A DNA stretch of 57,192 nt, taken from assembly GCA_021776115.1 (NCBI GenBank), contig JAJFGN010000020.1:1-57192 (forward strand), written 5' to 3'. This document shows positions 1 through 8,724 of the stretch, piece after piece. A program made the translations under genes and the position numbers. This stretch comes from Kiloniellaceae bacterium. GTDB lineage: Bacteria > Pseudomonadota > Alphaproteobacteria > Kiloniellales > J153. Under the pieces are notes generated by a model. It did not search any database and was not told the origin of the DNA. It saw nothing but the letters and a program-made list of their open reading frames with translations. Positions within the stretch are counted from its first letter, which is position 1. Each line of letters starts with the position of its first letter.

Positions 1-244
1 TTGATAGTGCCTGCAACCGGTAAAATTGGCAATTCTTTCCCCCTGCACTGAATGACCGCACCCAATGTCTCAAACGGGGCAGGAGCAGAGATCCCGATGG
101 CTCCGCGATCCGGTCTGTTGTTAGGCATAAAGCTGACATGATCGGCCAAAGGGCGGATGCTTAGCGCCTTGGGCCGGGTGAACTTCAAACTGCGGCGCGC
201 CCAATGGATGGAAGATTTGGTCGTAAGGGGCTAGACTAGGGCCC
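1..244. other. left-edge intergenic stretch, no gene seen
   Basis: I see no convincing coding frame, RNA gene or hairpin terminator here. It presumably holds the promoter of the glycerophosphodiesterase gene that starts at 245, but no clear -35/-10 pair stands out. Confidence 0.4.
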
Positions 245-1312
245 ATGGCTCGTCGCGCCCTATCGTCGTCCTCGAAGGTCATGCTTGGTCTGACCGGTCT
301 TCTCATGGTTGCCGGGGCCGTGATCGCGGTCAATCCGGGCGGCCAAATCGGGCGCGGCTTCGCCATGCCCCCCGGCTTCGATGCGCAAGGCCACCGCGGC
401 GCGCGCGGTTTGTATCCCGAGAACAGCTTGCCGGCCTTTCAAGGGGCGATGGCGATCGGGGTCACGACCCTGGAAATGGATACCGGACTGACGGCCGACG
501 GGGTGGTCGTGGTGCATCACGACCGCAAGCTGGACCCGGCGCGCACGCGGAGGCGGGACGGCCAATGGATCGACGAGCCCGTCCCGGCCTTGGCGGCTCT
601 GACCTTCGCCGAATTCGCGGCCTACGATGTCGGCCGCGCCCGCCCGGACGGTAAAGTCGCCCGGCGCTTTCCCGGGCAGGCGTCTTTCGACGGCACGCGC
701 ATTCCCGCGCTGGCCACGGTCCTGGCCATGGCCGAGCTTCTGTCCAATCGAACCATGCGCTACAATATCGAAATCAAGACCTCGCCCTTGGCGCCGGAAG
801 AAACCGCGCCGCCCGACATCCTCGCCGATGCCGTGGCCGACGCGCTGCGTTTGGCCGGGGTGACGGATCGCGCCGCGATCCAGTCTTTCGACTGGCGCTC
901 GCTCCAGCGGGTGCAGGAAACCGCGCCCGGGATCGCGACCGTCTACCTGACCGCCGAGCAATCCTGGCTGAACAATCTGGAGCGCGGCCAGCCGGGCGCC
1001 TCGCCCTGGAGCGCCGGCTTCGATGTCGACGATTACGATGGCTCGATCGCACGCACGATTCAGGGCGCGGGCGGCGCGGTCTGGTCGCCCTATTTCCGCG
1101 ACCTGATGCCCGCCGATCTGGCGGAGGCAAAGGGTCTGGGACTTAAGGTCGTGGTCTGGACCGTCAACGAACCCGCCGACATGGCCTCTTTGATAGACCT
1201 GGGAGTCGACGGCATCATCACCGATTACCCCGACCGCCTGCGCCAGGTCATGGCCGAAAAAGGCATGCCCCTGCCGCCCGCCTTCGGGGCCCCGCCGGTG
1301 GTCGCCGAATAA
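245..1312 (+). CDS. glycerophosphodiester phosphodiesterase, membrane anchored
   Basis: A GDPD-family enzyme (UgpQ-like TIM barrel) expected to hydrolyse glycerophosphodiesters to glycerol-3-phosphate and an alcohol. Catalytic and metal signatures are visible: H50-R51 followed by E59-N60, the E77/D79 pair in LEMDTGLTADG, H92-D93 and the C-terminal DGIITDYPDRL motif. Residues 12-29 are a single hydrophobic segment (VMLGLTGLLMVAGAVIAV), so the catalytic domain is probably periplasmic, tethered or secreted; there is no lipobox. At 355 aa it is longer than the roughly 250 aa cytoplasmic UgpQ because of this N-terminus. It stands alone, and the next gene is on the opposite strand. The family call is firm; the physiological substrate is not known. 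Confidence 0.93.
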   Translation: MARRALSSSSKVMLGLTGLLMVAGAVIAVNPGGQIGRGFAMPPGFDAQGHRGARGLYPENSLPAFQGAMAIGVTTLEMDTGLTADGVVVVHHDRKLDPARTRRRDGQWIDEPVPALAALTFAEFAAYDVGRARPDGKVARRFPGQASFDGTRIPALATVLAMAELLSNRTMRYNIEIKTSPLAPEETAPPDILADAVADALRLAGVTDRAAIQSFDWRSLQRVQETAPGIATVYLTAEQSWLNNLERGQPGASPWSAGFDVDDYDGSIARTIQGAGGAVWSPYFRDLMPADLAEAKGLGLKVVVWTVNEPADMASLIDLGVDGIITDYPDRLRQVMAEKGMPLPPAFGAPPVVAE

Positions 1313-1332
1313 GGTTCTAGCTCGGTCAGGTT

Positions 1333-1539
1333 CTAGCTCAGGGAGATTTCGCCGTCGATGTCGTGGGTCAGCGGCAGGCCTTGGATGGTGAGGGTCGCCT
1401 TGACCTGAAGTTTCTCGTCGCCTTTGAGAGTGCCGGCGTCGATTCCCTCGCGCACCGCCTGCTCGATCTCGCGCTGGGAGGTCACGCCGACCTTTTTCAG
1501 GAACTTGCGTAACTCCATGTTGAAGATGTCTTCATTCAT
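1333..1539 (-). CDS. DUF6494 family small protein
   Basis: A 68-residue acidic protein beginning MNEDIFNMELRKFLKKVG. It resembles the DUF6494 family of short uncharacterised alphaproteobacterial proteins (recognised from memory). I chose the ATG at 1539 over an in-frame ATG at 1551 because GGAG lies six bases upstream of 1539. It contains an amphipathic helix with a SQREIEQAVREGIDAG stretch and a C-terminal strand-rich part (VKATLTIQGLPLTHDI). No catalytic motif or membrane segment is seen, and its role is unknown. It converges on the GDPD gene with a 20 bp gap and is followed by 220 bp of noncoding DNA on its 5' side. Confidence 0.8.
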   Translation of the reverse strand: MNEDIFNMELRKFLKKVGVTSQREIEQAVREGIDAGTLKGDEKLQVKATLTIQGLPLTHDIDGEISLS

Positions 1540-1759
1540 ATGAGTCTCCATATTTCGTGACGGCCTATCGTATACGTTTCCGATACTTTGTTATGCGGCC
1601 ATTGCGGCCCCTTTGCGTGACCGCCCCTCCGGCCGTGGTTCGCTGCCGAAGATAGCGCCTTGGTCCTGTCCGCGCCATGCCCGGACGCCGCAGTCTCGAT
1701 TTGGCGCGCCGCCTCTCCTTGGTTTAGACTAGGTGCGGGAAGATTGGGAGGCATGCGCC

Positions 1760-2554
1760 ATGCACTTGAACGAACGACAAATCGCGGATTTCGACGACCA
1801 GGGATACTTGCTTCTGCCCGGTGTCTTCGACCCGGCTGAGGTCGCGGTTCTGCGTGCCGAGGTGCCCGGAATTTTCGCGCAGGAGCGTGACGAGGTTTGG
1901 CGCGAAAAGGACGGCAAGGCCGTGCGGACCGCCTTTGCCGCCCACACCTATAACGAGGCGTTTCGCCGCCTGGCCGCCCATCCGCGCATGGTCGAGCCGG
2001 TGATGCAGGTCTTGGACGGCCCTGTCTACGTCCATCAATTCAAGATCAACGGCAAGGCGGCCTTCGACGGCGACGTCTGGCAGTGGCACCAGGACTATGG
2101 CACCTGGGCCCGCGACGATCTCATGCCCGAGGCGCGGGCCATGAACATCGCCGTGTTCCTGGACGAGGTGACCGAATTCAACGGCCCGCTCATGTTCATT
2201 CCCGGAAGCCACAAGAGCGGCACCTTCGAAGCCGGGCACGATCTGGCGACCACCTCCTATCCCTTGTGGACGCTGGACAAGGCGACCATCACGCGCCTGG
2301 CGGAGGAAGGCGGCATCGTCGCCCCCAAGGGCCCCGCAGGCTCCCTGCTTATGTTTTACAGCACCTTGGTCCATGCCTCCCCACCCAACATATCGCCTTG
2401 GGGCCGCACCATCGTCTACGTCAGCTTGTGCCACGTCGAAAATCACATCCGGCAATTCAAACGCCCGGAATGGATCGCGCACCGCGACTTCACGCCCATT
2501 GAGCCCTTGCCCGACGATTGCCTAAGGGACTTGGCCGCGCAGGCGGCGGAGTAA
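1760..2554 (+). CDS. phytanoyl-CoA dioxygenase (PhyH) family protein
   Basis: A Fe(II)/2-oxoglutarate-dependent dioxygenase of the PhyH/EctD type, 264 aa. The facial triad is visible as His110-x-Asp112 in WQWHQDYGTW and His205 in STLVHASPPN, with Arg216 placed to bind the 2-oxoglutarate carboxylate. NGPLMFIPGSHKSG is the usual conserved turn of the family. The ATG at 1760 is preferred over an upstream GTG at 1733 because it is preceded by GGGAGG and starts directly at the family N-terminus (MHLNERQIADFDDQGYLLLP). It is the first gene of a tight operon, with the dehydrogenase gene starting five bases after its stop. Family hydroxylates small molecules or acyl-CoAs. The substrate here is unknown, and ectoine synthesis genes are absent, so it should not be called ectD. 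Confidence 0.9.
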   Translation: MHLNERQIADFDDQGYLLLPGVFDPAEVAVLRAEVPGIFAQERDEVWREKDGKAVRTAFAAHTYNEAFRRLAAHPRMVEPVMQVLDGPVYVHQFKINGKAAFDGDVWQWHQDYGTWARDDLMPEARAMNIAVFLDEVTEFNGPLMFIPGSHKSGTFEAGHDLATTSYPLWTLDKATITRLAEEGGIVAPKGPAGSLLMFYSTLVHASPPNISPWGRTIVYVSLCHVENHIRQFKRPEWIAHRDFTPIEPLPDDCLRDLAAQAAE

Positions 2555-2558
2555 GGGG

Positions 2559-3920
2559 ATGAACCTGTATCGTATGCTCGCGGCCCGCGCCGAAGCCGAC
2601 CGTCCCGTGCGCGTCGGTCTGATCGGGGCCGGAAAATTCGGCTCCATGTTTCTGGCTCAAGCGCGTTTGGTGCCCGGTTTTCATGTCATGGGCGTGGCCG
2701 ACCTGGACCCGGCGCGGGCACGCACCGCTTTGGCGACCACCGGTTGGCCGCCTGAGCAAGTCGATACCGGCTCCTTCGCGGCGGCGTTGGAGACCGGCCG
2801 CACCTTTGTCACCGACGACGCGGAGAAATTGATTTCTGCCGAGGGTCTGGACGTGGTGATCGACGCGACTGGACATCCACGCGCCGGGGTGCGCCATGCC
2901 CGCCTGTGCGTGCGCCAGGGCCGGCACCTGGTCATGGTCAATGTCGAGGCGGACGCGCTCGTCGGTCCCTTGCTCGCGCGCGAGGCCGAGGCGGCGGGCC
3001 TGGTTTACTCCCTCGCCTACGGCGATCAGCCGGCGCTGATTTGCGAGATGGTCGATTGGGCGCGCGCCTGCGGCTTTCCCGTCATCGCGGCCGGCAAGGG
3101 CACCAAGTATCTGCCTGAATACCATGCCTCGACCCCGGAGACCGTCTGGGGCACCTACGGCCTGACGCCCGAGCGCGCCGCGGCCGGGGGCATGAACCCG
3201 CAAATGTTCAATTCGTTCCTGGACGGCACCAAGTCGGCGATCGAGATGGCGGCGGTGGCCAACGCCACCGGCCTGACCCCGGCGCCGGACGGGCTCGCCT
3301 TCCCGCCTGTGGGCATGGACGACCTGGCTCAGGCTCTACGCCCGGCGGTGGAGGGCGGGGCGCTGCATCACAAGGGGCAGGTCGAGGTCGTCTCCTGCTT
3401 GGCGCGCGACGGCAGTCCCGTGCCGCACGATCTGCGCTGGGGCGTTTACGTGGTGTTCGAGGCGCCCAGCGACTATGCCGCGACTTGTTTCGCGGAGTAC
3501 GGTTTGCCGATCGATTCGAGTGGGCGCTACACCGCGATGTACAAGCCGTACCATTTGATTGGGCTGGAACTTGGCATCTCGGTGGCGAGCGCCGCCTTGC
3601 GCGGCGAGGCGACGGGGGCCGCGACCGGGTTCCGGGGCGATGCCGTGGCCGTGGCCAAGCGCGATCTTGCGCCCGGCGAGGTCCTGGATGGCGAGGGCGG
3701 CTGGACGGTCTGGGGCCGCCTCATGCCGGCCACCGACAGCATCGCGAAGGCGGCACTGCCGATCGGATTGGCGCAGGGCGTCAAGGTGACGCGCGCGGTT
3801 GCCGAGGGCCAGGTCCTAAGCGCCGCCGACGTGACCTTGGACGAGGCGGACGACGGCGTGCGCGCGCGCCGCGACATGGTTGCCGCCTTTGGCCGCGCCG
3901 GCGCGCAGGCGGCCGAATGA
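2559..3920 (+). CDS. NAD(P)-dependent homoserine dehydrogenase-like protein with C-terminal SAF domain
   Basis: A 453-residue protein of the COG4091 type. Residues 17-160 form a Rossmann domain beginning VGLIGAGKFGSMFLAQ; a central catalytic region follows (AGKGTKYLPEYHASTPETVW). A C-terminal SAF domain spans about 360-440 and includes AKRDLAPGEVLDGEGGW and VTRAVAEGQVLSAADV. SAF domains occur in sialic acid synthases, altronate hydrolases and FlgA, and bind sugars or act as flaps. True homoserine dehydrogenases lack this module, so amino-acid biosynthesis is unlikely. It lies between the PhyH dioxygenase (4 bp gap) and an SDR gene (22 bp gap), suggesting successive steps on one hydroxylated substrate. 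Domain assignment is good; the reaction is unknown. Confidence 0.85.
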   Translation: MNLYRMLAARAEADRPVRVGLIGAGKFGSMFLAQARLVPGFHVMGVADLDPARARTALATTGWPPEQVDTGSFAAALETGRTFVTDDAEKLISAEGLDVVIDATGHPRAGVRHARLCVRQGRHLVMVNVEADALVGPLLAREAEAAGLVYSLAYGDQPALICEMVDWARACGFPVIAAGKGTKYLPEYHASTPETVWGTYGLTPERAAAGGMNPQMFNSFLDGTKSAIEMAAVANATGLTPAPDGLAFPPVGMDDLAQALRPAVEGGALHHKGQVEVVSCLARDGSPVPHDLRWGVYVVFEAPSDYAATCFAEYGLPIDSSGRYTAMYKPYHLIGLELGISVASAALRGEATGAATGFRGDAVAVAKRDLAPGEVLDGEGGWTVWGRLMPATDSIAKAALPIGLAQGVKVTRAVAEGQVLSAADVTLDEADDGVRARRDMVAAFGRAGAQAAE

Positions 3921-3942
3921 GCGGGCGGAGGCTGGGTACCCT

Positions 3943-4689
3943 ATGACGGGCGTGATGCTGGTCACCGGCGGCGGCCGGGGCATCGGCGCGGCCACAGTGC
4001 GTCTCGCCGCCCGGCGCGGCTATGCGGTCTGTGTGAATTATGCCAGCGCCGCCGGCCCCGCCGAAGCCCTGGTGGAGGAAATTAGCGGCCGCGGCGGCCG
4101 GGCCTTCGCACATCAGGCCGATGTCGCCCGCGAAGACGAGGTCGAGACCCTATTCGCCGCGGTGGACCGCGAGTTGGGCCCGGTCACGGCGCTGGTCAAC
4201 AACGCCGGCCTGACCGGGCAGATCTCTCGCCTCGACGCGGCCGAGGCCGAGGCGATGCGCCGGGTCGTCGAAGTCAACGTCATGGGCGTCCTCTACTGTG
4301 CCCGCGCGGCGGTCAAGCGCATGTCGAGCCGGCACGGCGGCGGGGGCGGCGCCATCGTCAATATCTCCTCGGCGGCATCGTTCCTGGGCAGCCCGGGCGA
4401 ATACGTGTGGTATGCGGCCTCAAAGGGCGCGGTGGACAGTTTCACCATCGGGTTGGCCAAGGAAGTCGCGGGCGAGGGGATTCGGGTCAACGCCGTCGCG
4501 CCCGGTATGATCGCGACCGAAATTCACGCCGCCGGCGGCGATGCCGGACGCCTGGAGCGGATCGGCAAGACGGTTCCCATCGGTCGTTACGGCGATCCGG
4601 AAGAGATTGCCGAGCCGGTCCTTTGGCTACTGTCGGAAGAGGCGCGTTACATCACCGGCGAGATTCTGAAGGTCACCGGCGGGCGCTAA
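3943..4689 (+). CDS. SDR family NAD(P)-dependent oxidoreductase
   Basis: A classical short-chain dehydrogenase/reductase of 248 aa. It shows the cofactor motif TGGGRGIG (8-15), NNAG (86-89), the active-site serines in ISSAAS (about 142-143) and the Tyr157-x3-Lys161 pair in WYAASKGAV. The C-terminal RYITGEILKVTGGR end is typical of FabG-like members. The ATG at 3943 is used because upstream frames read through the end of the preceding gene and lack family similarity. As the last gene of the PhyH / SAF-dehydrogenase / SDR operon it probably oxidises or reduces a hydroxyl or keto group on the shared substrate. A role in fatty-acid synthesis is not supported by context. Confidence 0.92.
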   Translation: MTGVMLVTGGGRGIGAATVRLAARRGYAVCVNYASAAGPAEALVEEISGRGGRAFAHQADVAREDEVETLFAAVDRELGPVTALVNNAGLTGQISRLDAAEAEAMRRVVEVNVMGVLYCARAAVKRMSSRHGGGGGAIVNISSAASFLGSPGEYVWYAASKGAVDSFTIGLAKEVAGEGIRVNAVAPGMIATEIHAAGGDAGRLERIGKTVPIGRYGDPEEIAEPVLWLLSEEARYITGEILKVTGGR

Positions 4690-4818
4690 GCCTCTTGCCG
4701 GGTCTTGGCGGTATCGCGGCCGAAAGGCTCGACATCGCCGGGCCCATGGGGCAAAAAGGATCAGCGGCCTAGAGTATTCCTTAAGAATTGGCCGGCATCC
4801 GGGGAGGCGAGGTAGAGC

Positions 4819-5526
4819 ATGCGGGGGGCGACACTGCACGAACGGGCCGCTCGACGGTTGGGAATGCCCGTCTTCGCCGCCCTTGTTTTGGGCCTTGCCG
4901 CGCCGGCAAGCGCCGACCAAGGCGTCTTCTCTTATTACATGGGCCTGCGCGCCATCGGCGCCCAAAGCAAGATCGACGATGTGCAGTCGTCCGGTTTTGG
5001 CGGACCGGCGGTCATTCAGAACGATAGCGATGTCGTGGGCGGCGTGGGCCTGGTCTTCGGGGCAGAAGCCCGGGACCTGCCGATCCGCGTGGAACTGGAG
5101 GTCGCTCACCGTTTCCGTTTCGATTTGGACGTGCGGGAAAATCTTCCCGCCAACGTTATCGACCACGAAATGAACGTCGCGACCACCTCGGCCCTTGTCA
5201 GCACGATACTGGAGTGGCGCAATCGGTCTTCCTTCACGCCCTTCGTGGGGGCAAGCATCGGCTGGGCGCGCAATACCACGGAGACCGAGCGGATAAACAT
5301 CGCGACTCAGGTCAAGACGGTTCGAGAAAAAGACACGGATAACTTCGCTTGGGGCGGCACCCTGGGCCTCGATTGGGACTTCGCGGAGAACTGGAGCGCC
5401 CAAGCCGCCTATCGCTATACCGATTTGGGCGAAACGGATACCGGCCCCGGCCCGGCCGGCGAGAGCATCACGGGGGGAAGCTATACCTCGCACGACCTCT
5501 TGCTTGGCGTTTTCTTCCACTTCTGA
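4819..5526 (+). CDS. outer membrane beta-barrel protein
   Basis: A 235-residue secreted protein. Residues about 16-33 (MPVFAALVLGLAAPASA) are a signal peptide ending at an A-x-A site before DQGVFSYYMGLRAIG. The mature part has alternating hydrophobic and polar residues that suggest eight or so beta strands, with AQAAYRYTDLGETD near the end and a C-terminal strand HDLLLGVFFHF ending in phenylalanine, the usual BAM recognition signature. It resembles the OmpA-like / opacity-type porin family. An in-frame ATG at 4864 is a possible alternative start and would give a shorter signal peptide; the purine-rich GGGGAGGCGAGG upstream favours 4819. It is monocistronic or co-transcribed with zapE 33 bp downstream. 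Function is unknown. Confidence 0.85.
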   Translation: MRGATLHERAARRLGMPVFAALVLGLAAPASADQGVFSYYMGLRAIGAQSKIDDVQSSGFGGPAVIQNDSDVVGGVGLVFGAEARDLPIRVELEVAHRFRFDLDVRENLPANVIDHEMNVATTSALVSTILEWRNRSSFTPFVGASIGWARNTTETERINIATQVKTVREKDTDNFAWGGTLGLDWDFAENWSAQAAYRYTDLGETDTGPGPAGESITGGSYTSHDLLLGVFFHF

Positions 5527-5559
5527 TCCAACTTCCGGCCAGGCGCATCGAGACTGGTC

Positions 5560-6708
5560 ATGACCCAAGGCCCGCTCGCGGCATACCGCGCCAAGCTCGA
5601 CGCCCAAGAGATCGAATTCGATCCCGTGCAGGAGCTGGCGGCGGAAAAACTTCAAAGCCTGCACCACGCCCTAAACCGCTATCAGCCTTCTACCGGCGCG
5701 GCCGGCTGGAAAGCGCGTCTTGGGCTTGCAGGCAGACGCGGCGAGCCGCCGCAAGGGCTCTATCTCTTTGGACCGGTCGGCACCGGCAAATCCCTGTTGA
5801 TGGATATATTCTTCGCCAGCAGCCCGATCGAGTTAAAGCGCCGGGTTCATTTTCATGCCTTCATGCAAGAGGTGCACGAACGTCTTCACGCCAAGCGCCA
5901 GTCAGATAAAGGTGAAAAAAACGATCCCTTATCTAGCTTGGCGCAAGATATGGCGGAGGAAGCCTGGCTCCTGTGCTTCGACGAGTTTCATGTCGTCAAC
6001 ATTGCCGACGCCATGATTCTGGGCCGGTTGTTCGAATCTCTCTTCGAGCACGGCGTGATCGTCGTTCTAACCTCGAACTCGGCGCCTGACCGGCTCTACG
6101 AGGACGGGCTTCAACGCGACAACTTCTTGCCCTTCATCGATCTCCTGAAAATGCGACTGGATATTTTGCAGCTCGACAATGGGCGCGACTACCGCCTGGA
6201 GCGTTTGCGAAACGAGCCCGTCTACTGGACGCCGCTGGGCGCCAAGGCTAAGAAAGCGCTCGACCGGACCTTCGCGCAACTTACCGATGGCGCCAAGGTG
6301 GTTTCCCTGAAGCTCGACGTCTCGGGACGCAGGCTGAAGGTTCCGGCTGCCGGCCATGGAGCCGCGCGCTTCACTTTCAAACAATTGTGCGAGGCGGCGC
6401 TGGGCGCCGCCGACTATCTGGCCATCGCGGCGCGATTCCACACGGTCGTTCTGGACGGGGTTCCGTGCCTGACCCCCGATAAAAGGAACGAGGCCAAGCG
6501 CTTCATGATCTTGATCGATACCCTTTACGAGCATCGGGTCAATCTGGTCATGTCGGCCGCGGGGGCGCCGGACGCACTTTATCGCAAAGGCACGGGCGCC
6601 AAGGACTTCAAGCGCACGGTCTCGCGTCTGATGGAAATGCGCTCGCAAGATTACATCGCGATGGAGCATATGCCTTCGGCGCAGAAATCAGCTTCAAAGC
6701 CGGTGTGA
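5560..6708 (+). CDS. zapE: cell division protein ZapE (AFG1-like ATPase)
   Basis: An AFG1/ZapE P-loop ATPase of 382 aa, a membrane-associated factor that acts on the constricting FtsZ ring in bacteria and is homologous to mitochondrial AFG1/LACE1. The Walker A motif GPVGTGKS is at 71-78 and Walker B LLCFDEFHV at about 137-144, followed by a sensor-like VVLTSNSAPDRLYEDGLQR segment and the family signature NFLPFIDLLK. Length matches the family. In many alphaproteobacteria zapE sits directly upstream of mdh (established neighbourhood as I recall it); here mdh is 9.6 kb further on, separated by a glycan gene cluster. Confidence 0.95.
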   Translation: MTQGPLAAYRAKLDAQEIEFDPVQELAAEKLQSLHHALNRYQPSTGAAGWKARLGLAGRRGEPPQGLYLFGPVGTGKSLLMDIFFASSPIELKRRVHFHAFMQEVHERLHAKRQSDKGEKNDPLSSLAQDMAEEAWLLCFDEFHVVNIADAMILGRLFESLFEHGVIVVLTSNSAPDRLYEDGLQRDNFLPFIDLLKMRLDILQLDNGRDYRLERLRNEPVYWTPLGAKAKKALDRTFAQLTDGAKVVSLKLDVSGRRLKVPAAGHGAARFTFKQLCEAALGAADYLAIAARFHTVVLDGVPCLTPDKRNEAKRFMILIDTLYEHRVNLVMSAAGAPDALYRKGTGAKDFKRTVSRLMEMRSQDYIAMEHMPSAQKSASKPV

Positions 6709-6778
6709 TCGAAAGATTGCTTAGGCGGCTCGAGGTATTTGCCACTTACCTGGCTGGCGTCGAACGCGTTCTGATCAT

Positions 6779-8392
6779 TTAGGAGGTAGGGCCGCGCACG
6801 TCGATTAGCCGCAAGCGGCCAAGCGATTCCTTGATAACTCCTACTGAAGACAGATAACTCATTACGGTGACGGGTGTGTCATTGCTATCGATCAGAACGT
6901 GTGAGACTTGGTAGGTGCGCAGAATTCGTGTCCGCTCAGCTTCGGGCGTCGCCGGATCGAAAAACATAGCCACGCTACGATCGCGTTCAGCCCTATCGGG
7001 CACCATTGGATTCGGGTGAAACAGCGAGACAACTTTTCCCGAAAACGTTGGAATCGGCCAAGCCAGCAGAGGCCGCGCCATCACGATCCCATCGCGCGGT
7101 ACGGAACGCACGATCTGTCTTATGTCGTCGGGTACCGAATTTCGATTCGCCGCACGTTCCGTGACCTCGGCCCTGACGAGGGCTAGATTTATGACTAACC
7201 CGGCCACTATGGCCACAGCGATACCGCTCGATGCCGCCTTGACCGCATTCGTCATACCCCCGGTGCCGTTGCCGTAAGACATATTTCTCAAGCACTCCAG
7301 CGTGGCCCACACCATGGCGAGATGGAAAAAGAATATTGCAAATAGAAGAAAGCGATGCCCGAGCGGAATCGGATAAACCAGGTTGACCGCATAGGGCGCA
7401 ATCATGGTGAGAGCACCGAACAGAATGAACCAATGCTCGCGCCGCCGGGCCAAAAAAATCAGGCAAATCACGCCGGTTAAGGCAGGACCCAGGGCGATCA
7501 ACACGCGGACGGGGTTATAGAAAGGGTGTTCCAAGAGCAATCGCGGACGCGCGCTCCATGTAAACACTCCGGAATCGATCCAGTTCTTGGCTTCTCCCCC
7601 GCTAACGCCCAACGTCACTTTCCAAACCGAGTAATACGGCCATAGCTCCGCCAAGACCAAACCGAATGCGACTGCTATCATGGTAGAGGCGCGCGTTTCT
7701 TTTCTAACGCCAGGATGAAACAGAGCGAGCAACATAAGAGACGCGACCGCGAAAGAGCCGGTCAGCGGGTGCGACGCGACGACTATAGCGACCAATACCG
7801 CAAGGACTATGTAACGCTTTACCGGCGGGTTCTCGGAGCGGAGCATGAGCGTCTGGAGCCACAGGCATACCAAGGTCAACGCGAAACTGAAAGTCGAGGG
7901 GTAGGGTGCGACATAGGGAAGCGTGCGAAGCTGGTAAACGTTCGACCACGACCACGCGCTGCCCCAACCCGTAAGAAGGACGATCAGGCCGATGACCGCG
8001 GCCCAGTCGCTTCGAAAATAGGTGCGAAAAAACAGGAATATACCGAGCGTCAGCAAAGCAATATTGATAAGTGCGGAAACCTTGAGAACGGCAATTGCCT
8101 CGAGACCCAGGATCTTTCCCATGACCGCCAAAAGAAAATAGTATGGCATGTAGCGCGGCGAACCGGCCTCGCTCACCAAGTGTGGATTCTTGGGGTGCCA
8201 GAGGTCGTTCATCCACTCTCGGATCGCGGCGGAGTGCTCCCACAGGTCGCTATTTAGGTCATAGGTGAAGAGCGGATCGGCCACGACGGCCCACCCCATA
8301 TAACCGACCAGCATCGCCGCCAGGACCCAGTAGATCATTATGGCGAAACGTTCGGATGCGATCGCGTCGCCCCTAAGACGGATGTCGACCAT
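6779..8392 (-). CDS. polytopic membrane protein, GT-C glycosyltransferase-like
   Basis: A 537-residue integral membrane protein with roughly ten predicted hydrophobic segments across residues 17-410 and a soluble C-terminal domain (about 420-537). After the first membrane segment comes an acidic loop, YDLNSDLWEHSAAIREW. Its placement resembles the catalytic Asp/Glu loop of GT-C enzymes that use polyprenyl-phosphate sugars, but I cannot assign a family. The soluble tail includes a FHPNPMVPDRAERDRS stretch. It is transcribed away from the downstream glycan genes and converges on zapE. The context of glycosyltransferases and a flippase suggests a role in surface glycan synthesis or lipid-linked sugar transfer; this is inference. 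Its DNA looks less GC-rich than zapE or the TCA genes, fitting acquisition by transfer. Confidence 0.75.
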   Translation of the reverse strand: MVDIRLRGDAIASERFAIMIYWVLAAMLVGYMGWAVVADPLFTYDLNSDLWEHSAAIREWMNDLWHPKNPHLVSEAGSPRYMPYYFLLAVMGKILGLEAIAVLKVSALINIALLTLGIFLFFRTYFRSDWAAVIGLIVLLTGWGSAWSWSNVYQLRTLPYVAPYPSTFSFALTLVCLWLQTLMLRSENPPVKRYIVLAVLVAIVVASHPLTGSFAVASLMLLALFHPGVRKETRASTMIAVAFGLVLAELWPYYSVWKVTLGVSGGEAKNWIDSGVFTWSARPRLLLEHPFYNPVRVLIALGPALTGVICLIFLARRREHWFILFGALTMIAPYAVNLVYPIPLGHRFLLFAIFFFHLAMVWATLECLRNMSYGNGTGGMTNAVKAASSGIAVAIVAGLVINLALVRAEVTERAANRNSVPDDIRQIVRSVPRDGIVMARPLLAWPIPTFSGKVVSLFHPNPMVPDRAERDRSVAMFFDPATPEAERTRILRTYQVSHVLIDSNDTPVTVMSYLSSVGVIKESLGRLRLIDVRGPTS

Positions 8393-8724
8393 GCTGCCTG
8401 CGCCGAAGGTTGGCCGAAGTCGGGTATGGGGAAAAATAGATTTGCATTTCTCTGCTTTGGGCGCTGGCAGGCGCCGTTGCGTTAAGGACTCCTTTATAGA
8501 TTGGATTGATTAACTCATTGTTTCGCATGGCCAAGTCGATCGACAGCAAAAACCGGCGTTCTCCGCTAATTCCGACCGGGGCCAGGCGGGGAGTGGCAGG
8601 GGAGTGTCCGCAAAACCTTTACGGCCCGTTAATCCCCCACGCCTAGGCTATATCGCATTGACCTGGAAGCGCTCTGGGTCGGAGCCCGCTCTCCGATCCT
8701 GGCCATGTGCGAGCCAAGATTCGG
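8393..8724. promoter_or_regulatory. divergent intergenic region between GT-C-like gene and glycan operon
   Basis: A 332 bp noncoding stretch between the divergent starts at 8392 and 8725. It is AT-richer than its surroundings around 8490-8520 and must carry the promoters for both directions. A short GGCGC/GCGCC inverted repeat lies at about 8460-8475. I do not see a convincing -35/-10 pair or a gene. Confidence 0.45.

Noticed and set aside
1760-2554. Ectoine hydroxylase (ectD)
   Set aside because: The fold and HxD motif are shared, but ectABC genes are absent and the operon partners do not fit ectoine synthesis.
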